Positions 25,420-33,041 of a stretch of DNA of 64,000 bases are shown one piece after another. A program made the position numbers and the translations under genes. Within the stretch, counting starts at the first letter, position 1; every line of letters starts with the position of its first letter. The notes beneath the pieces were generated by a model, which was not told where the DNA came from, made no database searches, and was given only the letters and a program-made list of their open reading frames with translations. Source of the DNA: Nocardia shimofusensis NBRC 100134 (lineage in GTDB: Bacteria > Actinomycetota > Actinomycetes > Mycobacteriales > Mycobacteriaceae); NCBI RefSeq assembly GCF_001613125.1, contig NZ_BDBT01000023.1:53886-117885 (forward strand), read 5' to 3'.

Positions 25420-26424
25420 CTAGTCGGTTTTCGCCCGGCTCGGCTGCACCCTCGGCGGCTCGTTCGGCATCTTCGGATATTGCGGCGGCCACGGCGCGTC
25501 CATCAATCCCGAAGCCATATCCCGTTCGGACATCTCCAGCAGCGCCTCGATCGACTGTGGCGCGCGATCGGCCCACGGATCGCCGAACTCGGCCAGCCTG
25601 TCCGGGACGGTGGCGATGGTCAGATCCTTCGGCGCCACGGCGTCGAGATCGTCCCAGGACAGCGGGGTGGAGACCTGTGCGCCGACCTTGGGCCGCACGC
25701 TCCAGGCCCCGAAAACGGTCTTGTGCGGAGCGTTCTGATTGAAGTCGACGAACACCCGCTGCCCGCGTTCCTCTTTCCACCACTGCGCGGTGATCTGGTC
25801 GGGATGCCGCCGTTCCAGTTCGCGCGCCAGCGCGACCGCGGCCGCCCGCACCTGGTAGCCGTCCCAGCGTGGCTCCAGCGCCACATAGATGTGCAAACCC
25901 CGCGACCCCGAGGTCTTCACCGACGATGCGATGCCAAGCTCGTCGAACAACGCTCTGGTCAGCCGCGCCGCCTCGACCAGGTCGGGGTAGCCGATGCCGG
26001 GGGAGGGATCGAGATCGATGCGCAGTTCGTCGGCGATCGTCAGATCGCCCGCCCGGTTGGGCCAGACATGGAAGCCGAGGCAGCCTTGGTTGACCGCCCA
26101 CAGCACGTGCGCGAGATCGTGCGCCACCAAGGCGTCGCTCGTGGTGCCGTTCGGGGTGGTGACCTGCACGGTGTGCAGCCAGTCCGGGGCCGAGGCGGGC
26201 ACCCGCTTCTGGAACCAGGATTTGCCCGAGGCGCCGTCGGGATAGCGTTCGAGGAGCAGCGGGCGGTCCCGGATCACCCCGAGCAGCGGCCCGGCCACGG
26301 CCTGGTAGTAGTGGACGAGGTCGAGCTTGGTCTCGCCGCGCTCGGTGAAATACACCTTGCCCGGATTGCTGATGGTCAGCGTGCGTCCGTCGACCTCGAG
26401 TTCCACGCTCTCCTTCGGGCTCAT
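25420..26424 (-). CDS. LigD-type primase-polymerase (Prim-PolC-like)
   Basis: An archaeo-eukaryotic primase-fold polymerase used in non-homologous end joining or gap repair. The 334-residue protein has the family start VELEVDGRTLTISNPGKVYF, the catalytic DLDP in LRIDLDPSPGIGYPD, the nucleotide-binding SGSRGLHIYVAL, and the third acidic site in RVFVDFNQNAPHKTVF. There is no ligase or phosphoesterase domain, so it is a stand-alone polymerase as in mycobacterial Prim-PolC. Its ATG overlaps the ligase stop by 4 bases, which ties polymerase and ligase synthesis together. Confidence 0.9.
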   Translation of the reverse strand: MSPKESVELEVDGRTLTISNPGKVYFTERGETKLDLVHYYQAVAGPLLGVIRDRPLLLERYPDGASGKSWFQKRVPASAPDWLHTVQVTTPNGTTSDALVAHDLAHVLWAVNQGCLGFHVWPNRAGDLTIADELRIDLDPSPGIGYPDLVEAARLTRALFDELGIASSVKTSGSRGLHIYVALEPRWDGYQVRAAAVALARELERRHPDQITAQWWKEERGQRVFVDFNQNAPHKTVFGAWSVRPKVGAQVSTPLSWDDLDAVAPKDLTIATVPDRLAEFGDPWADRAPQSIEALLEMSERDMASGLMDAPWPPQYPKMPNEPPRVQPSRAKTD

Positions 26425-27521
26425 CCGCGCGCCGCCGTCTCGGTGAAGATCGCGGTCAGCTCGGCCGGGGCGACTTGTTCGAGCTGGGCGTAAGTACACG
26501 ACTGCGGTGTCCGGTCCTCGCGGAACCGCACCAGCCTGCCGCCGTGGCGGAACCGGCCGGACTGCAGGTGCTCGTAACGGACCTCGGCGACCAGCTCCGG
26601 GCGCAGCGCCGTCCAGGACAGGTCTTTGCCCCCGCTCCACCTGCTCAGCCCGCCCGGCATCTTGGCCTCGGTCCCGGCCTGGACGGCGGCCTGCGCGGCG
26701 GCGTCGGCCCATTCCCGCCACGGATGGTTCGCCAGCGCGTTCTCCTTCAGTGGCGCGAGCTCGGCGACCAGTTCCGCGCGCCGGGCGGCGGTGAAACTGC
26801 TGGCCACCCCGACGTGGTGCAGCCGTCCCTCGTCGTCGTAGAGCCCGAGCAGCAGCGACCCCACGCCCTGACCGTCCTTGTGCATCCGGAAGCCGGCCAC
26901 CACGCAATCGGCGGTGCGTTCGTGCTTGACCTTGAACATCACCCGCTTGTCCTGGTGATAGGCCTGGTCGCCGCCCTTGACCATCACCCCGTCGAATCCC
27001 GCGCCCTCGAACCGGGTGAACCAGTCCTCCGCCACGTCGGGGTCGCGGGTGATCGGGGTCAGGTGCACGCGATCGAACTCGGCGCCGAGGACGGATTCGA
27101 GCTCGCTGCGGCGTTCGGAGAACGGCGCGCCGGTGAGGTCCGTGTCGCCGAGGGCGAGCAGATCGAAGCCCACGAAACTGGCAGGCGTCTCGAGGGCCAG
27201 CTTCTCCACTCGCGACTTGGCCGGATGCAGCCGGTTCTGCAGGGTGTCGAAATCCAGGCCGTGCTCGGTGACCATCACGATCTCCCCGTCGACGACACAG
27301 CGTGGCGGCAGCGCCGTGCGCAGCAGTGCGGCCAGCTCGGGGAAATACCTGGTCAGCGGGCGATCGTTGCGGGAGCCGAGTTCGATCTCGTCGCCGTCGC
27401 GGAAGACCACGCAGCGGAAGCCGTCCCATTTCGGCTCGTAGTACAGACCGGGACCGCGCGGCACCGACGGTGTCGATTTCGCCAGCATGGGTTTGACGGG
27501 CGGCATCACCGGCAGGTCCAC
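26421..27521 (-). CDS. ligC: ATP-dependent DNA ligase (LigC-like)
   Basis: The 366-residue ligase has the adenylation motif with nucleophilic Lys in YYEPKWDGFRCVVF (KxDG), motif III-like DGEIVMVTEHGLDFD, motif IV FDGVMVKGGDQAYH and motif V VMFKVKHERTAD, then an OB-fold domain. The GTG at 27521 is chosen because AGGAGG stands 4 bases upstream; longer forms would add only MSAVMGEDLPRGGN. It lacks extra domains, like mycobacterial LigC, and pairs with a Prim-PolC-like gene in the same operon. Likely role: repair of breaks containing ribonucleotides or short gaps. Confidence 0.9.
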   Translation of the reverse strand: MDLPVMPPVKPMLAKSTPSVPRGPGLYYEPKWDGFRCVVFRDGDEIELGSRNDRPLTRYFPELAALLRTALPPRCVVDGEIVMVTEHGLDFDTLQNRLHPAKSRVEKLALETPASFVGFDLLALGDTDLTGAPFSERRSELESVLGAEFDRVHLTPITRDPDVAEDWFTRFEGAGFDGVMVKGGDQAYHQDKRVMFKVKHERTADCVVAGFRMHKDGQGVGSLLLGLYDDEGRLHHVGVASSFTAARRAELVAELAPLKENALANHPWREWADAAAQAAVQAGTEAKMPGGLSRWSGGKDLSWTALRPELVAEVRYEHLQSGRFRHGGRLVRFREDRTPQSCTYAQLEQVAPAELTAIFTETAARG

Positions 27522-27543
27522 GTTTCCTCCTCGGGGCAGGTCC

Positions 27544-27584
27544 TCACCCATCACGGCGCTCACCCATCACGGCGCTCACCCATC
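27544..27584. repeat. Direct repeat upstream of ligC (2.6 copies of 16 bp)
   Basis: TCACCCATCACGGCGC is repeated exactly at 27544-27559 and 27560-27575, with a partial third copy at 27576-27584. It lies 23 bases upstream of the ligase GTG, where a promoter would be expected. It could be a protein-binding array or simple slippage. Confidence 0.8.
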
Positions 27585-27672
27585 GAGACGCCGTGGCGGG
27601 CGCGAATTCATCGCCCCGGCGGTCGGCTCGATGGTAGGCCGCCGGTCCGACAAGTCCGTGGATCTCGCCTGG

Positions 27673-28071
27673 CTAGTCGAGCCAGCCGTGTTCGGAGGCG
27701 AAGGCGGTCAGCCGCTCCCGGATGGTGAGGATCTCCCCGGCCGTGAGCGCGGGGCTGGCGTCGAGCAGCAGCTCGGTGATCAACCGCCGGTGTTCTTCGG
27801 CCGAGAGCTGACCGCCACCGCCGGAGCGCTCCTTACGCGCACGCGGCGACGGACCCGGGGCGCCGCCGACGGCGGTGAGATTGATCGCCTTGGGTCCGCG
27901 ATCACCCTCGGTCATATCGAATTCGAATACCCGGCCCTGGCGCAGTTCGTCCTCGTCGAGCCCGATGTCGTTGACATGGACGAACACGTCCGGGCCGCCG
28001 TCTTCCGGCCGGATGAATCCGAACCCGCGTGAACTGTCGAACGACACCAATTTTCCGATGGACACCAACAC
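27673..28071 (-). CDS. Cold-shock-domain protein with C-terminal extension
   Basis: The first 67 residues are a cold-shock domain with both RNA-binding motifs (RGFGFI and DVFVHV). A basic linker PSPRARKERSGGGGQ and a helical 50-residue tail (LSAEEHRRLITELLLDASPALTAGEI...) follow, as in longer actinobacterial CspB-type proteins. It probably binds single-stranded RNA or DNA. GTG at 28071, TTG at 28068 and GTG at 28065 are all possible starts after the GAGGAG site; the last two have better spacing. It ends with TAG. Confidence 0.93.
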   Translation of the reverse strand: MLVSIGKLVSFDSSRGFGFIRPEDGGPDVFVHVNDIGLDEDELRQGRVFEFDMTEGDRGPKAINLTAVGGAPGPSPRARKERSGGGGQLSAEEHRRLITELLLDASPALTAGEILTIRERLTAFASEHGWLD

Positions 28072-28181
28072 CCGCTCCTCGCCGCCGCTGTCAGCTATGC
28101 GCCAACTCTAGCTATCGGGCAACTCTAACCCGCCATTTCCGGCGTTGTCGTTCGGCGAAGGCCGGATTCGTCTCCGGCGGG

Positions 28182-28805
28182 TCAGCGGTAAATCGTCCGG
28201 TAGGCGGTGAGGGTGGCCACGCAATGCTCGACGATCTGTTCCCTGGTGGCACGCAGCGAACCGTTCAGCCAGGCCGAGAACATGCCCGCATTTCCGCTGG
28301 CCATGCTCACCGCGGTCAGCCTGCGGCGGACCGGGTCCTCGATGTGGACGAACAGATGATCCTGGATCAACCGGGTGAACGCGGGCATCACCGCGATGGT
28401 GGTCTGACCGAGTCCGGTACTGGAATACGGCTCGACCAGGAACAATCGCGATTTGCGCGGATCGGCGAGCACTTTGTCCACCAGGATCTCGGCGAGCGCG
28501 CGGTCGCGGGAGGGATCGTCGGCATCGGTGAAGGCGGTCATCGGCCCGAGGAATTCATCGGCGACACTGCGATAGAGCACATCGAGCAGTTCGTCGCGAC
28601 TGCTGAAACTCTCGTAGAAGTAACGGTCGGTGAGATTGGCGCGCCTGCACACCGCGCGCATGGTCACGCCCGCCGCCCCCGCCTCGCCGATCAGATCGAG
28701 CGCGGCGTCGAGCAGCGCCGCGCGGCGCGCCTCCCTGCGCTCGGTGAGCGTCGTCCCACCCCAGATGCGGGGACCGCCGCTCTCGGAATCCTGGCCTGTC
28801 TGCAC
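28182..28805 (-). CDS. TetR-family regulator
   Basis: A 207-residue one-component regulator. The HTH lies at about 30-75 (ALLDAALDLIGEAGAAGVTM, RAVCRRANLTDRYFYESFSS). The C-terminal domain is helical, with the segment GLGQTTIAVMPAFTRLIQDH. It is 119 bases downstream of the four-gene sulfur/PLP operon and on the same strand, so it could be expressed with it or be independent. The ligand is unknown. Confidence 0.9.
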   Translation of the reverse strand: MQTGQDSESGGPRIWGGTTLTERREARRAALLDAALDLIGEAGAAGVTMRAVCRRANLTDRYFYESFSSRDELLDVLYRSVADEFLGPMTAFTDADDPSRDRALAEILVDKVLADPRKSRLFLVEPYSSTGLGQTTIAVMPAFTRLIQDHLFVHIEDPVRRRLTAVSMASGNAGMFSAWLNGSLRATREQIVEHCVATLTAYRTIYR

Positions 28806-28924
28806 CGGCCCAAGACTAGTGCCTGTGACCCGGACTGCCGGATACCCGGCTCGGCGACGGCCGCCGGGCTCGATCGTGCTCCGGGGCAGCGCGCGTGGGA
28901 CTCGGCTGCCCGACCGGATCGGTG

Positions 28925-30253
28925 TCAGCCGCCCCGTTCGAGCGGCAGGCCGGCATCGCGCCAGCCGATGACACCCCCGTCCAGGCTTGCCGCGTCGTAA
29001 CCCGCCCGGCGGGCGAGCACCGCGAAGCGCAGGGCGATTTCGCCCACGGGGCAGACGAAGACGATCGGGCGGGAGCGGGGGAACGGCATGCCCTGGGCGA
29101 TCATGTCGGCGAGCTGATCGTCGCGGATGTTCACCGCGCCGGGCACGTGGCCGATCCGGTAGGCCATAGCGCCCCTGGTGTCGACGATCGTGAGGCGTTC
29201 GTCGCGATCGCGCCGCTCGAGCTCGGCGGGGGCGATCCGGGGGACAGCGGCGAGTTCGGCGTCGGTGGGCGGCGCGGGCCGATCGGGTCCGCCGAACAGG
29301 TCCGGGCGACGCTTGCGCAGATAGGACAGATACGGCTCGAGCCGGTCGCAGACGATGAAGACCGCGATCACCGGGTCACCGGGGTCACGCTCGGAAGCAT
29401 CCTGTGCGCGCAGCGCTCGCATCGTCGCCGCGTAGGCGGCGCCGCTGGTGGGTCCGGCCAGCACGCCGTGGGTGGTGGCCAGGGTCAGCGTCGCCTCGAT
29501 CGCGTCGGCGGATTCCACGGCCGCGATCCGGTCGTAGAACTCCGGCTGGAACAGCCCCACATCCCACATCTCGGTCTCGGACCGGATACCGGGAATGAAG
29601 TCCGACCGCGCCGACACCACGCCGATGGTCTGCAGATCCGGATTGCTCTTGCGCAGAAAGGTCGCCGCGCCGCGGGTGGATCCGGTGGTGCCCAGACCGC
29701 CGACGAGATAGTCGACGCGCTCGATGCCGCTCGCGGCGAGGTCGTCGTGGATCTCGCGGCCGGTACCCGCCCGGTGCGCTTCGATGTTCTTCTCGTTGGT
29801 GTACTGCGACAGATGGTGGAAGGCAGTGGGTTCGGCGGCCAGCGTCGACTCGATGACGGCATAGACATCGTTCGGGGTGGTCGGGTCGGGGCATTCGGAC
29901 AGCCCGGGCAGCTCCACGATCTCGGTGCCGAGCAGGCGCAGCAGATCGCGTACCTCGGTCACCCTGATCCGGTTGGTGATCGCGCGCACTCCGATGCCCT
30001 CCATCGCGGCCAGCAGCCGCAGCGACTTGGCGGTATTGCCGCTGGAGGCCTCGATGAGGGTGCGGCCCTCGGCGCGCAGGCGAGGCAGCTCGTCGTGCAG
30101 CATGGCGGCGGCGACCCGGTCCTTGACCGAGCCGAACGGATTGTGCGACTCCAGTTTCGCGAACAGTTCGACGTTCGGCAGCCCGTGCCGGGCCGGATCC
30201 AGGCGCAGCAACGGCGTGTTGCCGATCAGTTCGGCGATGTGGTCGTAGCGCAT
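28925..30253 (-). CDS. PLP-dependent cysteine-synthase-like enzyme fused to a rhodanese domain
   Basis: Residues 1-320 are a fold-type II PLP enzyme of the cysteine synthase/SbnA group: IGNTPLLRL, the PLP lysine in NPFGSVKDRVAAAML, the phosphate/substrate loop EASSGNTAKSL and the glycine loop VGGLGTTGSTRG. Residues from about 335 form a rhodanese domain (LTIVDTRGAMAYRIGHVPGA) with active-site loop VCPVGEIAL containing Cys. A fused design would let sulfur carried on the rhodanese Cys, or sulfide from it, serve a beta-replacement reaction. The ATG shares one base with the stop of the upstream decarboxylase gene (TGATG). Last gene of a four-gene operon. Exact substrate unknown. Confidence 0.88.
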   Translation of the reverse strand: MRYDHIAELIGNTPLLRLDPARHGLPNVELFAKLESHNPFGSVKDRVAAAMLHDELPRLRAEGRTLIEASSGNTAKSLRLLAAMEGIGVRAITNRIRVTEVRDLLRLLGTEIVELPGLSECPDPTTPNDVYAVIESTLAAEPTAFHHLSQYTNEKNIEAHRAGTGREIHDDLAASGIERVDYLVGGLGTTGSTRGAATFLRKSNPDLQTIGVVSARSDFIPGIRSETEMWDVGLFQPEFYDRIAAVESADAIEATLTLATTHGVLAGPTSGAAYAATMRALRAQDASERDPGDPVIAVFIVCDRLEPYLSYLRKRRPDLFGGPDRPAPPTDAELAAVPRIAPAELERRDRDERLTIVDTRGAMAYRIGHVPGAVNIRDDQLADMIAQGMPFPRSRPIVFVCPVGEIALRFAVLARRAGYDAASLDGGVIGWRDAGLPLERGG

Positions 30254-31710
30254 CAGGACTCCTTCGGGAACTCGCGCGCGTGCTCGCCGGACAGCACGCC
30301 GTCGTCGGTATCCACGCGGAAGCCCCGCTCGGTGCCCACGACGACCACTTTGCGAGGGGGCAATCGCATCGACGCCGCGGCCGCCGACAGATCCATGTGA
30401 TAGGCGGCGGTGTTCGGGAAGACGATCAGGTCGCCCGGTCGCGGCAGGCCGGGCAGGTGCACCCGGTGATTGGTCACCATGTCGCGCTCGAGACACAGCC
30501 CGCCCGCGAAGAACACCCCCGCGGGCGGCCCGGTGAGCGGGGCCGACCTCGGCACGACCAGCGGATCGACCATCACCTCCTGGTCGGCGGGGGTCACCGC
30601 GTCGCGACTGAGATCGAGATGGACCAGGGGCGTGCCGTCGCCGAGTTCCTTGGTGAACTCGACCCCGGCGACGGTGACGCCCGCGTGGTCGACCAGGGCC
30701 TTGCCCGGTTCGAGCCACAGTTCGAGCAGATTGTCGGCCAGCACCCGGGCCAGCGGACGGTGGTCGTGCTCGGGCAGTTCGGCGGCCAGCAGTTCGGCGA
30801 GCATGTCGGCCGCGGTGACGGTGTTGCCGTATTTGTGGAACACCGGAGTGCCGTGCGTGGCGCCGGATTCGATGTGATAGCCGAAGGTATGCCCCGCCCA
30901 GGCCAGTGGCTCGCCGCGCCCGGCCAAGCCCTCGCGCAGCGCGCGGACATAGGCGTCGAACCGGTCGGCGTCGGCGGTGAACACCTGCCGCAGGCCGCCG
31001 CCGATATCGATCACGGTGGGGGCCAGGCCCCGCGCATGCGCACGCTCGATCAGGCCCAGACACGTCTGCGCGGCCCGCACGCGGTCGCCGACGGCGCCGG
31101 AATCGAGGTGGAAGGCGAAGCCCAGCAGTCGAATTCGCGAGCCCGCGGAGGCGAGCGTGGTCAGCGCTCGGTCGATCAGGGCGAGCGGGATACCGAAGCG
31201 GCTGAAAGGGGTGCCCGGCAGTTCCCCGACCCGCAGCAGCACCGCCACCGGGTCGCCGCCTGGGCGCTCGGCGCGAGTGATCCGGTCGATCAGGTCCAGT
31301 TCCCACAGATTGTCGACATTGATCGTGACACCCGTCTGCAGCGCGATACGCGTGAACGCCTCGCCTTTCGGGCCGGTCACCTCGATCTTCTCGGGTGCGA
31401 ACCCGGCCCGTGTGGCGCTGTCCAGTTCCCCGGGCGAGGCGACATCGATTCCGATCCCCGCGCGACGAGCCGTCAGTGCCAGCGCCGCGGACTGATTCGC
31501 TTTGTGCGCGTAGAACATCCGGTAACGCACCCGTTCCCGGTCGAGCACGGCGCGCAGCGCCCGCACGTTCTCGTCGAAAACCTGCGGGAAGATCAGATGC
31601 ACGGGCGTGCCGTGGTGCGCGAGGGCGCCCGCGAGTCCGTCGCGGTCGGCCAGGAACGCGCCGACCAGCGCAGGCAGCAGTGCGGGCAGCGCGGGAGGCC
31701 CCACGCTCAT
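30253..31710 (-). CDS. LysA-fold PLP-dependent decarboxylase (Y4yA-like)
   Basis: A fold-type III PLP enzyme (alanine racemase barrel, as in diaminopimelate and ornithine decarboxylases), 485 residues. The PLP lysine is in YRMFYAHKANQSAALAL. Other family segments are GIDVASPGELDSATRAGF, VTINVDNLWELDLID, LGFAFHLDSGAVGD, the glycine loop VIDIGGGLRQVF, EPGKALVDHAG, and the Cys/Glu site region FFAGGLCLERDMV. It resembles the Y4yA group known from rhizobial plasmid clusters, where a cysteine-synthase-like gene is also nearby. That resemblance is from memory and needs a search. The stop and start codons overlap both neighbours. Confidence 0.87.
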   Translation of the reverse strand: MSVGPPALPALLPALVGAFLADRDGLAGALAHHGTPVHLIFPQVFDENVRALRAVLDRERVRYRMFYAHKANQSAALALTARRAGIGIDVASPGELDSATRAGFAPEKIEVTGPKGEAFTRIALQTGVTINVDNLWELDLIDRITRAERPGGDPVAVLLRVGELPGTPFSRFGIPLALIDRALTTLASAGSRIRLLGFAFHLDSGAVGDRVRAAQTCLGLIERAHARGLAPTVIDIGGGLRQVFTADADRFDAYVRALREGLAGRGEPLAWAGHTFGYHIESGATHGTPVFHKYGNTVTAADMLAELLAAELPEHDHRPLARVLADNLLELWLEPGKALVDHAGVTVAGVEFTKELGDGTPLVHLDLSRDAVTPADQEVMVDPLVVPRSAPLTGPPAGVFFAGGLCLERDMVTNHRVHLPGLPRPGDLIVFPNTAAYHMDLSAAAASMRLPPRKVVVVGTERGFRVDTDDGVLSGEHAREFPKES

Positions 31711-33041
31711 ATCGCGTTCTCGGCGGCTGCCGCGGGCGGGGGCGCGGAAACCGGGTTGTAGCCGCCGTCGCGCAGCACGTCGAAGACCCGAGCCCGATTG
31801 CGCGGACTGCGGAACTCCGCGACCACGCGCTTGCTCGCCAGATCGATCTCGGTCACCGGCACGCCCATGGACTCCAGGGTCGCGGTGATGGTGCGTACGC
31901 AGTGCTGACAGCTCATGTCCGGCACGTGGAAGATCCGGTCCTCGGCGTCGATCGGAGCGTCCGACAGCGTGGCCGGGTCGATGCGGCCTTCGGTGATCCG
32001 GCACCGGTCCAGCACCGCGCAGAACGTGTCGACGAAGCGATCGACCACCAGCGGCAGCAGTGTGTAGTGCCTGCCCTCGAGCTGGTGCGGCATGGCGGCC
32101 AGGCACGACGGGCGGGTGCCGGGCGGCAGCAGCGCGTACTGGCGGGAGATGAGGTCGAGGTCTTCGTGGTATCTGTCGATGGCCTCGGCCACCGAGAGCC
32201 CCTCGACCGTGGTCGCACGGCGCATGACGGTGTGCGCCTCGGCGATGGTGGCGTCCTTCATGGCGCGCAGGGTCGCCACCGTCTCGGCGGTGTAGCGGAC
32301 GCTGCCGTCGGGCCGGCAGGCCAGCGTCACCGGGATCATGCCGCGCCGGTAGGTCGAGGCCTGCAGCTCCCAGTACCAGCGGGTCGCGACCGCGGTGAAG
32401 ATGCCCGAATCGCGCAGTCCCCGAGCCAGTTCGGCGGCCGACCGGTACGGGGTGCGTCGCGCCGGCAGCGCGTGCTGGGCCAGCGTGCGGGCTGCCGCCT
32501 CGACGCCGACGCGCAAGATCTCCATCGGCTCGTGATCGGTGGTGGTGCCGAGCAGCACGGCGTGTGAGCGGGCGTCCAAGCCCCCGATCCGCGCGGCGAG
32601 TGCGGTGTCGGCCTCGAGCGCGTGCCACAGCACGAGCACCGCTTCCCTGGCGGCGATCGGCACGATCGGACCGAGGCCGTCGGCGCGGTAGTGCCCGGTG
32701 TTGGGGATGCCGTCGCTGTCGGTCCAGGTCAGCCGATGCGTGGCGGTGGTGACCTGCTCGGGCCTGCACGGGCGCATGAAGCGCTCCAGGTACAGCCGCT
32801 GCGAGGTGGTCAGATGGCTGTCGGGCTCGGAACGCACCGTCGCGCTGACGAACTCGATGTCGCGATGGCCGACCGGACTCTGCGGCGCGCCGAACAGACC
32901 CGGTTCGGCCAGCCGGGCGAGAACCTGCGAGGCCGCCCGGCGGTCGTAACGTGGCAGGTCGGTCCGGTGCGGGGCCGTGCTGCTGGCGGAACCGGCACTG
33001 CCCGCGGGGTCGGCGCTGCGGTGGGGGACGGTGCTGCTCAC
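31707..33041 (-). CDS. Protein of unknown family with C-terminal heavy-metal-associated domain
   Basis: Residues 1-365 match nothing I recognise. They are mostly helical and contain conserved-looking stretches such as LYLERFMRPCRPEQV, TWTDSDGIPNTGHYRADG, HEPMEILRVGVEAAART and RYHEDLDLISRQYALLPPG. Residues 368-435 form an HMA (metal-chaperone) domain with the metal-binding CxxC at Cys378 and Cys381 (PDMSCQHCVRTI). The usual HMA partner, a P-type ATPase, is absent. GTG start overlaps the desulfurase stop by 4 bases; its own stop overlaps the decarboxylase ATG by 4 bases. Copper, zinc or a persulfide-handling role are all possible; function is not known. Confidence 0.8.
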   Translation of the reverse strand: MSSTVPHRSADPAGSAGSASSTAPHRTDLPRYDRRAASQVLARLAEPGLFGAPQSPVGHRDIEFVSATVRSEPDSHLTTSQRLYLERFMRPCRPEQVTTATHRLTWTDSDGIPNTGHYRADGLGPIVPIAAREAVLVLWHALEADTALAARIGGLDARSHAVLLGTTTDHEPMEILRVGVEAAARTLAQHALPARRTPYRSAAELARGLRDSGIFTAVATRWYWELQASTYRRGMIPVTLACRPDGSVRYTAETVATLRAMKDATIAEAHTVMRRATTVEGLSVAEAIDRYHEDLDLISRQYALLPPGTRPSCLAAMPHQLEGRHYTLLPLVVDRFVDTFCAVLDRCRITEGRIDPATLSDAPIDAEDRIFHVPDMSCQHCVRTITATLESMGVPVTEIDLASKRVVAEFRSPRNRARVFDVLRDGGYNPVSAPPPAAAAENAI

